This document shows positions 26,316 through 35,017 of a stretch of DNA of 64,000 nt, piece by piece; the first letter of the stretch is position 1; each line of letters opens with the position of its first letter. A model generated the notes under the pieces. The model ran no database searches, was not told where the DNA came from, and saw only the letters and a list, made by a program, of their open reading frames with translations. The stretch covers positions 1-64,000 of the forward strand of contig DVIV01000044.1 in NCBI GenBank assembly GCA_018710985.1, given 5' to 3'. The position numbers were made by a program, and so were the translations under genes. The stretch is from Candidatus Limiplasma pullicola (GTDB lineage: Bacteria > Bacillota > Clostridia > Christensenellales > Aristaeellaceae).

Positions 26316-27809
26316 ATGCAATTTGTACAGAACGTCCCCTTCTTCTCCATCATGCTGTGCATGGTGTCGGGCATTTTCAGCGCCATGCTGCCGGGCCGCG
26401 TAGCCAAGTGGGTCACGGCGGGGCTTTCCGCGGTGGTCGCGGCGCTCAACCTGTGGCTGACCATCTTCATGTGGGGCTACGGCGAAAGCTACGTCTACTG
26501 GATGGGCCACTTCCCCGCTCCCTGGGGCAACGAGCTGCGCGCGGGCGTGCTGGAATCCACCCTTGCGGTGGTCTTCAGCCTGATCATGCTGCTCAGCGTC
26601 CTGGGCGGCATGCGCAAGCTCAACGAGCAGGTGGACCGAAAGAAGGTCAACATCGTCTGCGTCATGCTGGATCTGGTCCTGGCCGCCATGATGAGCATGC
26701 TCTACACCAACGACCTTTTCACCGCCTATGTCTTTATCGAAATCATGACGCTCACGGCCTGCGCGCTCATCATGTCGCGACAGAACGGCCGCACGATGGT
26801 CTCGGCCATGCGCTACATGATCATGAGCCTCCTTGGCTCCGGCCTGACCCTGATCGCCATCACCATCACCTATAACCTGACCGGCCATCTGCTCATGGAA
26901 AACATCCACGATTCGCTCGTGGAGCTGTCCGCATCGGGCGAGTACGCCACGCCCATCACCGTCATCATGGGCCTGTTCTTCGTGGGCCTGGGCATCAAAA
27001 GCGCCCTGTATCCCTTCCATACCTGGCTGCCGGACGCCTACGGCTATTCCACGCCCACGTCCAGCGCGGTGCTCTCCAGCATCGTCAGCAAGGCCTATAT
27101 CTTCCTGCTCATCAAGATCTTCTACCGCGTCATCGGCATGGGGCTGGTCACCAGCAGCCATGTGATGGACCTGATGTTCGTCTTTGGCGTGGCGGGCATG
27201 ATCATCGGCAGCGTCAACGCCATCTTCAGCCATGACCTCCGGCGTATGGTGGCCTTCAGCTCCGTGGCGCAGATCGGCTACATCTACGCCGGACTGGGCC
27301 TTGGCACGGGGATGGGCTTTGTGGCGGCCATCTACCACATGCTCATGCACGCCTGCGCAAAGAGCGCGCTGTTCATCTCCTCCTCCGGCCTGGCCGACGC
27401 ATCGGGCAACAGCAAGCGCTTCTCCGACCTCAGGGGCGCCGGCTTCCGCAACCCCGCCGCGGGCGTATGCTTCAGCGTGGCGGCCATGAGCCTGGTGGGC
27501 ATCCCGGTGCTGGGCGGCTTCATCAGCAAGCTGTACCTGAGCAACGCCGCGCTCTACCGGGGCGGCATCCACATGTGGGTGCTGCTGGCCGCGCTGGCGG
27601 TGAGCACGCTGCTCAACGTGCTGTACTTCATGAAGACCGTCATCACGCTCTACCGTCCGCCGCGCGACGGCTTCCAGGCCCCCGCGCCGGAGCGCAGCCC
27701 GCTTTCCAGCGCGGCCATGTGGGGCTTTGTGGCGCTGAACCTGCTGGTGGGCCTGATGGCGCAGCCGATTGTCACGGCCATCACCAATGGCCTTATGATG
27801 TTTGAGTGA
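26316..27809 (+). CDS. MrpD/NuoN-like proton-conducting antiporter subunit 1
   Basis: FIEIMTL (TM5 Glu), GIKSALYPFHTWLPDAYGYSTPTSSAVLSSIVSKAYIF. Confidence 0.88.
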   Translation: MQFVQNVPFFSIMLCMVSGIFSAMLPGRVAKWVTAGLSAVVAALNLWLTIFMWGYGESYVYWMGHFPAPWGNELRAGVLESTLAVVFSLIMLLSVLGGMRKLNEQVDRKKVNIVCVMLDLVLAAMMSMLYTNDLFTAYVFIEIMTLTACALIMSRQNGRTMVSAMRYMIMSLLGSGLTLIAITITYNLTGHLLMENIHDSLVELSASGEYATPITVIMGLFFVGLGIKSALYPFHTWLPDAYGYSTPTSSAVLSSIVSKAYIFLLIKIFYRVIGMGLVTSSHVMDLMFVFGVAGMIIGSVNAIFSHDLRRMVAFSSVAQIGYIYAGLGLGTGMGFVAAIYHMLMHACAKSALFISSSGLADASGNSKRFSDLRGAGFRNPAAGVCFSVAAMSLVGIPVLGGFISKLYLSNAALYRGGIHMWVLLAALAVSTLLNVLYFMKTVITLYRPPRDGFQAPAPERSPLSSAAMWGFVALNLLVGLMAQPIVTAITNGLMMFE

Positions 27810-27822
27810 GGAGGATGTCAAG

Positions 27823-29304
27823 ATGCAGGCGGTCCTGTTGATTTTGACCCCGTTGTTCCCCGCGCTGTGCGCGCTTCTGTGCTGGTTTCTGCCCGCGCTT
27901 CGTCCGGACAAGGCGCGCGACCGCTTTGTGCTGGCCTCCCTGGTGATGAGCTTTCTGCTCACCGTGGCCCTGTGCCTGACGGGCGATGGCAGCGTGACCT
28001 TGTTCACCATCTCCCAGGACCTGCCGGTGGTGGCGGCTTCGGATGGGCTGTCGCGGCTGTTCAGCATCCTGATGAGCGGCATGTGGCTGCTCTCGGGCGC
28101 GTTCAGCTTCGGCTACATGGCCCACGAGGGTGCGCAGCGGCGGTTCTACACCTTCTACCTGCTGACCCTGAGCGCGCTTCTGGGGCTGTGCTTCGCGGGC
28201 ACGCTGGTAACGATGTACCTGTGCTTTGAGCTGATGACCCTGCTGAGCGTGGCGCTGGTTTTGCACAGCCTGACCAGGGAAGCCGTGGCGGCGGGCATGA
28301 AGTACCTGCTGTACTCCATCGCAGGCGCGATGATGGGTCTGCTTGGCATCTTCTTCTTCACCGCCAACGCCGAGACCCCCCTGTTCGTCGCCGGCGGCAC
28401 GCTCTCGCCCGACGCGGTGGCCGCCCAGGGTCCGCTGCTTCTGTGGGTGCTGCTCATCACGGTGATCGGTTTCGGCACCAAGGCCGGTATGTTCCCCATG
28501 CACGGCTGGCTGCCCACGGCCCACCCCATCGCCCCGGCCCCGGCCAGCGCAGTGCTCAGCGGCGTGATTACCAAGGCGGGCGTTCTGTGCATCATCCGTG
28601 TGATCTACTACGTGACCGGCGCGGACTTCCTGCGCGGCACCTGGGTGCAGACGGCGCTAATGATGCTGGCGCTGATCACGGTGTTCATGGGCTCGATGAT
28701 GGCGCTGAAGGTGACGGTGCTCAAAAAGCGCCTGGCCTATTCCAGCGTGTCGCAGGTCAGCTATGTGCTCTTCGGCCTGTTCCTGCTCAACGAAACGGCC
28801 TTCCGGGGCGCGATGCTGCATGTGTACTTCCACTCCATCATGAAGAACCTCCTCTTCCTCTGCGCCGGCGGCATCATCCTCAAGACCGGCCTGACCGACG
28901 TTGGCGACCTGCGCGGCATCGGCAAGCGCATGCCGGCTACCCTGTGGTGCTTCACCCTCGCGGGCGTGAGCCTGGTGGGCGTGCCCCCGCTGTGCGGCTT
29001 CTTCAGCAAGTGGCAGCTGGCGCAGGGCGCCATGAGCAGCGGCGTGGCCGTCTTTGGCTGGCTTGGTCCGGTGGTGCTGCTGGTGTCCGCGCTGCTCACG
29101 GCCGGCTACCTGCTGCCGGTGAGCATCAACGGCTTCTTCCCCGGCCACGCGAGCGGCGAGGCGGCGCTGGACACCTCCTCCTGCGAACTGGGGGCCTCCA
29201 TGCTCTGGCCGCTGGTGGTGCTAGCGGCGCTGACGCTGATTCTGGGCCTGTGCCCTTCGCTGGTGGAAACCGCTGTGAGCGCCGTTGCGGCGGCTGTGCT
29301 GTAA
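27823..29304 (+). CDS. MrpD/NuoM-like proton-conducting antiporter subunit 2
   Basis: CFELMTLLSVAL, GTKAGMFPMHGWLPTAHPIAPAPASAVLSGVITKAGVL. Confidence 0.88.
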   Translation: MQAVLLILTPLFPALCALLCWFLPALRPDKARDRFVLASLVMSFLLTVALCLTGDGSVTLFTISQDLPVVAASDGLSRLFSILMSGMWLLSGAFSFGYMAHEGAQRRFYTFYLLTLSALLGLCFAGTLVTMYLCFELMTLLSVALVLHSLTREAVAAGMKYLLYSIAGAMMGLLGIFFFTANAETPLFVAGGTLSPDAVAAQGPLLLWVLLITVIGFGTKAGMFPMHGWLPTAHPIAPAPASAVLSGVITKAGVLCIIRVIYYVTGADFLRGTWVQTALMMLALITVFMGSMMALKVTVLKKRLAYSSVSQVSYVLFGLFLLNETAFRGAMLHVYFHSIMKNLLFLCAGGIILKTGLTDVGDLRGIGKRMPATLWCFTLAGVSLVGVPPLCGFFSKWQLAQGAMSSGVAVFGWLGPVVLLVSALLTAGYLLPVSINGFFPGHASGEAALDTSSCELGASMLWPLVVLAALTLILGLCPSLVETAVSAVAAAVL

Positions 29305-29323
29305 AAGAGAGGCGGGCCGAAAT

Positions 29324-30778
29324 ATGCTGTTGATTTCCATTCTGCTGCCCGTTCTGGGCGCGGTCGCGCTGTTCATCTGGCGGCCCCGCGACGTGCGGGC
29401 CTGCCACGCGCTGACCATGACCGCGACGCTCGCCACCTCCGTCTGCGTCGCGTGGTGCGTGCTCACGCCGGGCGCGCATCCCATCACGCTGCTCAGGCTG
29501 TCCGACCTGCTCTCCATCAGCTTCAAGCTCGACGGGCTGGGGCGCGTCTTTGGCGGGCTGGTGGCCTTCCTGTGGCCGCTTTCCACGCTGTACGCCTTTG
29601 AGTACATGGCCCACGAGGGCGGGGAGAACCACTTCTTCGGCTTCTACCTGCTCAGCTACGCGGTCACGCTGGGCATCGCCTTCGCCGAGGACCTGATGAC
29701 CCTCTACATCTTCTACGAGCTGCTGACCCTGGCCACGCTGTTTTTGGTCATGCACGGCATGAAGCCGCAGGCCGTCTACGCGGGCCGCAAGTACGTCTAC
29801 TACTCGCTGGGCGGCGCGGCGATGGCCTTCCTCGCGCTGGCCACGGTGATGCACTTCACCGGCAACTCCAACTTCGTCGCCGGCGGCATCCCGGCGCTCA
29901 AAAACGCGCCGATGGCGCTGCTCCTTCCCATGTTCGTGCTGGGCTTTTTGGGCTTTGGCGTCAAGGCGGCCATCTTCCCCTTCCATGACTGGCTGCCCGC
30001 GGCCAGCGTGGCCCCCACCCCGGTCACGGCCCTGCTGCATGCGGTGGCGGTGGTCAAGGCCGGCGCCTTCGCGGTCATCCGCCTCAGCCACTACTGCTTC
30101 AGCCCGGATCTGATGCGCGGCACCTGGGCGCAGACGGTCTGCCTGATCGTGGCCATGTTCAGCATCGTGTTCGGCAGCGCCATGGCCGTGCGCGAGCGTC
30201 ATATGAAGCGCCGGCTGGCCTACTCCACCATGAGCAACCTCAGCTACGTCCTCCTGGGCGCGCTTATGCTGACCCCCGAGGGCCTGCAGGGCGGCCTGAT
30301 GCACATGGTATACCACGCCATCATGAAGATCTGCCTGTTCAGCTGCGTGGGCGCGATGATGATCCGCACCGGCAAGCGCTATGTCGGCGAGATGCGCGGC
30401 ATGAGCCGCGTGATGCCCTTCACCATGGCGGTGTTCCTGTTCTGCGGCGTCGAGCTGGTGGGCATCCCGCCCTTTGTGGGCTTCCAGAGCAAATGGGCGC
30501 TGGCCACGGCCGCGCTGGACTGCGGCGCGCTGGGCATTGCGGCCGTCGCGGTGCTGATCCTCTCGGCGGTGCTCACCTCCATCTACATGCTCGCGCCCGC
30601 GGTGTCGGCCTACGCGCTTCCGCTCAGCCCGGATTCGGGGCTTGAGGGCAAGCGTCTGGACCCCGGCTGGCGCATGCAGCTGCCGCTGATTTTGCTGGTA
30701 ATCGTCATGCTGATTCTGGTGTTTGCCTCCGCACCGCTGGCCAATTACCTGGGCCAGGTGGCCGCGGGGCTGGTGTAA
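29324..30778 (+). CDS. MrpA/NuoL-like proton-conducting antiporter subunit 3
   Basis: FYELLTLATLFL, GVKAAIFPFHDWLPAASVAPTPVTALLHAVAVVKAGAF. Confidence 0.88.
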   Translation: MLLISILLPVLGAVALFIWRPRDVRACHALTMTATLATSVCVAWCVLTPGAHPITLLRLSDLLSISFKLDGLGRVFGGLVAFLWPLSTLYAFEYMAHEGGENHFFGFYLLSYAVTLGIAFAEDLMTLYIFYELLTLATLFLVMHGMKPQAVYAGRKYVYYSLGGAAMAFLALATVMHFTGNSNFVAGGIPALKNAPMALLLPMFVLGFLGFGVKAAIFPFHDWLPAASVAPTPVTALLHAVAVVKAGAFAVIRLSHYCFSPDLMRGTWAQTVCLIVAMFSIVFGSAMAVRERHMKRRLAYSTMSNLSYVLLGALMLTPEGLQGGLMHMVYHAIMKICLFSCVGAMMIRTGKRYVGEMRGMSRVMPFTMAVFLFCGVELVGIPPFVGFQSKWALATAALDCGALGIAAVAVLILSAVLTSIYMLAPAVSAYALPLSPDSGLEGKRLDPGWRMQLPLILLVIVMLILVFASAPLANYLGQVAAGLV

Positions 30779-30790
30779 GGAGGTGTGGGT

Positions 30791-32926
30791 ATGAACGGTT
30801 CTTTGCTTTTGCTGATTCTGGCCGTTATCCCCATGCTGTGCGCGCCGCTGGCATGGGCGCTGGGCCGCAGGGGCGGCCAGCGCGCCATCGCGGTGATGAT
30901 CGCCTGCGCGGCGGTCGAGACGGCGGCGCTGATCTATTTCACGGCGCTGGCTGCCGGCGGAAACGCGGCGCGCCTCACCTGGGAGGGTTTCCTGGGCATG
31001 GGTATCCGCATGCGGGCGGACGGCTTCCGTGCGCTGTACGCGATGATCGCCTCGGTGATGTGGCTGGTTACGTCGCTGTTCAGCCGCGACTATCTGCGGC
31101 ATGACCACGCCACAGGCCGCTACGCCTTCTTCACGCTGATGACGCTGGGCGCGACGGTGGGGCTGTTTTTGAGCGATTCACTCTACACGGCCTTCCTGTT
31201 CTTCGAGGTCATGTCCCTGGCCAGCTACCCCTGGGTGGCGCACGAGGAAACCCCCGAAGCCATGCGCGCGGCGCAGACGTACCTCTACATCGCCGTGATC
31301 GGCGGCCTGGTGATGCTCATGGGCATCTTCCTCTTGCCCGCCCGCATGGCGACACTGCCCTTCTCCTCTCTGCCCGCCTTCGTCAGCGCCTACGGCTTTG
31401 ACGCGCTGTGGCTGCCCGCACTGCTGATCCTCTTCGGCTTCGGAGCCAAGGCCGGCGCCTTCCCGCTGCACATCTGGCTGCCCAAGGCCCACCCGGTGGC
31501 TCCCGCGCCCGCGAGCGCGCTGCTCTCCGGCATGCTCACCAAGGCCGGCGTCTTCGGCATGCTGGTGCTCACCTGCTACCTGATGCGCGGCTGCGCGGCG
31601 TTTGGCGATGTGATCTTCCGTCTGGGCGTGATCACCATGTTCCTGGGCGCGCTGCTGGCCATCTTCTCCACCAACCTCAAGCGCACCCTGGCGTGCTCGT
31701 CGCTCAGCCAGATCGGCTTCATCATGGTGGGCGTGGGCCTGCAGGGTCTGTGCGCGGGCGAAAACGGGCTGGCGGCCTACGGCACCATCCAGCACATGGT
31801 CAACCACTCGCTGTTCAAGCTGGTGCTGTTCCTGTGCGCGGGCGTGGTGGCCATGAACGCGCATGCGCTGAGCCTCAACGAGGTACGCGGCTTCGGACGC
31901 AAAAAGCCCCTGCTGCACTTCTGCTTCCTGATGGGGATGCTGGGCATCGCGGGCATCCCGGGCCTGAGCGGCTACGCCAGCAAATCCCTTCTGCATGAGG
32001 GCCTGCTGGAATACATCCACGAGCTGACCGCCCTGGGCGAGGGCGCGCTGCCCTACCAGATCGCGGAATGGGTGTTCATCATCTCCGGCGGCATGACGCT
32101 GTGCTACATGTTCAAGCTCTACCTGTGCCTGTTCTGGCAGAAGAACCCCACGCGCCAGGCCGAGTACGACGGCATGCGCAAGTACCTCTCCGCGCCCTCC
32201 GGCGTCGCGCTGGGGCTGTGCGCCGCCCTCATCCCCGTGCTGGGCCTCCTGCCCGGCGTGCTGATGAGCGGCATCGGCGAGCTGGCGCGTCCGTTCTTCC
32301 ATGCCGCGGCGCCCGCGCACCTGCCCATCGCCTATTTCAGCGGCGAAAACCTGCTGGGCGCGGCCAAGTCCATCATCATCGGCGTGGTGCTCTACGCCCT
32401 CAACTGGCAGTTCATCATGGCCAAGGAGAAAAAGGGGTCCCGCTCCTACCCCGAGCGCTGGCCCAAGTGGCTGGACCTTGAGGACCTGATCTATCGGCCG
32501 GTGCTCCGGCTGCTGATCGCCGTGGGCTACGGCGTGGCGCTCGTGCTGGACCGCCTGATGGACGGCGTGATCGTGGCCCTGCGCGCCGTGGGCGGCTTCC
32601 TGGCCCGCGTGGCCGACGGCCTGTGCGACGGCCTGGTTCTGGGCATCCGGCGCATCTTCCTGCCGCCGCTCTCCGCGCGGCAGCCCGTGCCGGTGGGCAA
32701 CCGCTTCACCTATGCGTTCGGACGCTTCTGCGACGGCGCAAGCGCGTTCATCACCCGGCTGTTCCATCTGCGGCGCTCCGGCTGTACCCGCTACGAGAGC
32801 GTGTTCGCCGCCGCTTTGGAGGAGGCCGGCATCCAGTTCAAGCGCCTCACCCGCTCCATCAGCTTCGGCCTGCTCATGTTCTGCCTGGGGCTGTTTGTTA
32901 CGCTGGCGTACCTGCTGTGGCTGTGA
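30791..32926 (+). CDS. NuoL/HyfB-like proton-conducting antiporter subunit 4 with C-terminal extension
   Basis: FFEVMSLASYPWV, GAKAGAFPLHIWLPKAHPVAPAPASALLSGMLTKAGVF; about 200-residue extension ending in a TM. Confidence 0.87.
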   Translation: MNGSLLLLILAVIPMLCAPLAWALGRRGGQRAIAVMIACAAVETAALIYFTALAAGGNAARLTWEGFLGMGIRMRADGFRALYAMIASVMWLVTSLFSRDYLRHDHATGRYAFFTLMTLGATVGLFLSDSLYTAFLFFEVMSLASYPWVAHEETPEAMRAAQTYLYIAVIGGLVMLMGIFLLPARMATLPFSSLPAFVSAYGFDALWLPALLILFGFGAKAGAFPLHIWLPKAHPVAPAPASALLSGMLTKAGVFGMLVLTCYLMRGCAAFGDVIFRLGVITMFLGALLAIFSTNLKRTLACSSLSQIGFIMVGVGLQGLCAGENGLAAYGTIQHMVNHSLFKLVLFLCAGVVAMNAHALSLNEVRGFGRKKPLLHFCFLMGMLGIAGIPGLSGYASKSLLHEGLLEYIHELTALGEGALPYQIAEWVFIISGGMTLCYMFKLYLCLFWQKNPTRQAEYDGMRKYLSAPSGVALGLCAALIPVLGLLPGVLMSGIGELARPFFHAAAPAHLPIAYFSGENLLGAAKSIIIGVVLYALNWQFIMAKEKKGSRSYPERWPKWLDLEDLIYRPVLRLLIAVGYGVALVLDRLMDGVIVALRAVGGFLARVADGLCDGLVLGIRRIFLPPLSARQPVPVGNRFTYAFGRFCDGASAFITRLFHLRRSGCTRYESVFAAALEEAGIQFKRLTRSISFGLLMFCLGLFVTLAYLLWL

Positions 32927-32942
32927 TGGAGCACCTTATCCA

Positions 32943-32970
32943 CCCGAAGGTTCTGCCTTCGGGTTTTTTT
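32943..32970 (+). terminator. Intrinsic terminator of the Mrp/MBH-like operon
   Basis: CCCGAAGG-TTCTG-CCTTCGGG-TTTTTTT. Confidence 0.9.
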
Positions 32971-33012
32971 CTTAAATATTGTAAATGGGTTTTTTTCTTA
33001 AATATTGTAAAT
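32961..33012. repeat. Perfect 26-bp tandem direct repeat
   Basis: GGGTTTTTTTCTTAAATATTGTAAAT at 32961-32986 and 32987-33012. Confidence 0.95.
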
Positions 33013-33015
33013 CTA

Positions 33016-33044
33016 TTGATTTCTGTCATATTTTTTGCTATGAT
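33016..33044 (+). promoter_or_regulatory. Promoter for LPXTG protein gene
   Basis: TTGATT-N17-TATGAT. Confidence 0.65.
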
Positions 33045-33094
33045 CAGAAATTGAGGTAGCGCATATTGTCGCGACAAGGGAAGGGGAATTGATC

Positions 33095-34435
33095 ATGTTT
33101 CTCAAAAAAGTAATCGTCGTTGCCATCGCCCTGTGTCTGCTCCTGTCGTTGGGGAACGCCATGGCCGTAGAGTATGTGGCGCAGATCGGCAATACTCAAT
33201 ACGAAACCCTGCAATTGGCCTTTGATGCCGCCGAGACGGGCGACATGGTCGAGGTCATTGCCGACATCGACGGCTTTGCAACCCTCGAGCACGGAAAGAG
33301 TCTCACGCTCAATGTTGGCTCTCATACCATCACCAGCTCGGGAGACACCATTTCCAACAAAGGCAATCTGATCATCACCGGCTCGGGCACGATCAGCAGC
33401 ACCGGCAAGGGGAAGGGCGCCCTTGTCGCTTATCCCGGCGCCAGCACGATCCTCAATGGATGTACCTATGTGGCGTCGGACTGGTACAGTATCAAAAACA
33501 TGGGCACCATGGAAATCTCCTCTCCGACTGTGGTGGAAACCAAGGTTGTCTCCACCCCCAGCAGCGGCGCCAGCCTCATCGCCAACGGCTGGTACGGTAA
33601 CAAGCCCACCGACCGCGACACTGAGTATAGCGGCAAGCCTGCCAAGCTCACCATCTATTCCGGCACGTTTGACGGCGGCATGAACACCATTAAAAACGAC
33701 GACGGCGGCGAGCTGCTCATTGAGTCCGGCACGTTCACCAATACCGTCGGCCCCGCCGTCCTCAACTGGAACGTGGCAACCATCAACGGCGGCGACTTCC
33801 ACTCCCACGCCAGCGTGCTTGCCAACGGTTATCTCAACGATTTCAAAGACAAGGGAATCTTCACCATCAACGGCGGATTCTTCAGCGCCTATGACTCCTC
33901 CGGCAACAACGGCGCTCTGTTTGGCTACGGCCAGGGCAGCGAGAAAGGCGGCCGTATTGTTATCAACGACGGAACCTTCCGCGGAATTGCCACCCCCGTG
34001 ACGAATAGCACCATGGATGTCAACTTCGCCATGCTGATCAACCATGAGCCGCAGTCGGCCTTTGTCGGCAAGGACAATACCTATGCGCGCGTTACGGATC
34101 AGTCGAATGCTTCCTTTTACTTTGTCGGAACCTCAAAGGAGGTATCCGGGCAAGTCGACTCCTTCATTAAGGACGGCGACGTGGTGACGGTCCTTCAGGG
34201 GAGCGTTGCGCTGGAAGATGTTGACAAGGTGGTCACCGTGAAAAACGAGGGCGGCACGGTTGTGGTCAACGGCAAGACCGTTGCCCAGGGCGAAACCTAC
34301 GTCACCTCATCCGCTCAGCCCAGCACAACTCTCCCGCGCACGGGCGATACCACCCCGCTGTCGCTTGCGGTAATGCTGATGCTGCTGTCCCTTGCGGGCG
34401 CTGGCATGCTGATCTGGCGCAAGCGCCTGAACTGA
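33095..34435 (+). CDS. Secreted LPXTG-anchored surface protein with beta-helix-like repeats
   Basis: Signal peptide MFLKKVIVVAIALCLLLSLGNAMA; repeated ING/ESG/NDG-TF motifs; C-terminal LPRTGDTTPLSLAVMLMLLSLAGAGMLIWRKRLN sorting signal. Confidence 0.85.
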   Translation: MFLKKVIVVAIALCLLLSLGNAMAVEYVAQIGNTQYETLQLAFDAAETGDMVEVIADIDGFATLEHGKSLTLNVGSHTITSSGDTISNKGNLIITGSGTISSTGKGKGALVAYPGASTILNGCTYVASDWYSIKNMGTMEISSPTVVETKVVSTPSSGASLIANGWYGNKPTDRDTEYSGKPAKLTIYSGTFDGGMNTIKNDDGGELLIESGTFTNTVGPAVLNWNVATINGGDFHSHASVLANGYLNDFKDKGIFTINGGFFSAYDSSGNNGALFGYGQGSEKGGRIVINDGTFRGIATPVTNSTMDVNFAMLINHEPQSAFVGKDNTYARVTDQSNASFYFVGTSKEVSGQVDSFIKDGDVVTVLQGSVALEDVDKVVTVKNEGGTVVVNGKTVAQGETYVTSSAQPSTTLPRTGDTTPLSLAVMLMLLSLAGAGMLIWRKRLN

Positions 34436-34452
34436 GTGAAATGATATACGCC

Positions 34453-34482
34453 GGCCCGGAGGCAATGCCTCCGGGCCTTTTT
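34453..34482 (+). terminator. Terminator of LPXTG gene
   Basis: GGCCCGGAGGC-AAT-GCCTCCGGGCC-TTTTT. Confidence 0.88.
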
Positions 34483-34486
34483 GGAC

Positions 34487-34517
34487 AAAAAAAGCGCCCC
34501 CGCCGAAGCGGGGGCGC
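34487..34517 (-). terminator. Terminator of zinc-ribbon gene
   Basis: Minus strand GCGCCCCCGC-TTCG-GCGGGGGCGC-TTTTTTT. Confidence 0.88.
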
Positions 34518-34531
34518 TTGCTTTTTCAATC

Positions 34532-34822
34532 TCAGTACTGGCTGTTGCGGTTGCGCTCGAAGCACTCGCGGCAGTACACGGGGCGGTCGCCCTTGGGCTG
34601 GAAGGGCACCTGGGTGGTGCAGCCGCAGCCGTCGCAGATCACCTCGAAGTACTGGCGCTCGGCGCGGCCGGGGTTCTCCCGGTTGCGGCGGGCGGCGCGG
34701 CACTCGTGGCAGCGGGTGGGGTCATTCTGGAAGCCCTTGTCCGCAAAGAACTGCTGCTCAGAAGCGCTGAACACAAATTCCTTGCCACAGTCACGGCATA
34801 CCAAAGTCTTGTCTTCAAACAT
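34532..34822 (-). CDS. Zinc-ribbon (CxxC-x17-CxxC) domain protein
   Basis: MFEDKTLVCRDCGKEFVFSASEQQFFADKGFQNDPTRCHECR...VICDGCGCTTQVPFQP..PVYCRECF. Confidence 0.9.
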   Translation of the reverse strand: MFEDKTLVCRDCGKEFVFSASEQQFFADKGFQNDPTRCHECRAARRNRENPGRAERQYFEVICDGCGCTTQVPFQPKGDRPVYCRECFERNRNSQY

Positions 34823-35017
34823 GGTTGGATTCCCTCCACTTTTTGGTTTGTTCTGTCTCGCATCTGCTTTGAGTCCCTGGCGTGGTTTCCGTGCTTTCGA
34901 ACAAACTCGAAGGAAAGGAACCTGAACCATATAACCTAAGCTGGACAGCAGCTCAATTATAGCATGAATCCGTTCGTTTGCAAAGCGGTTTCCCGAAATT
35001 TTCTTTCCCGGCGCGCG

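Noticed and set aside
26289-32767. Long minus-strand ORFs opposite the antiporter genes (597, 660 and 529 aa among others)
   Set aside because: His/Gln/Arg-rich antisense translations of well-supported membrane proteins.
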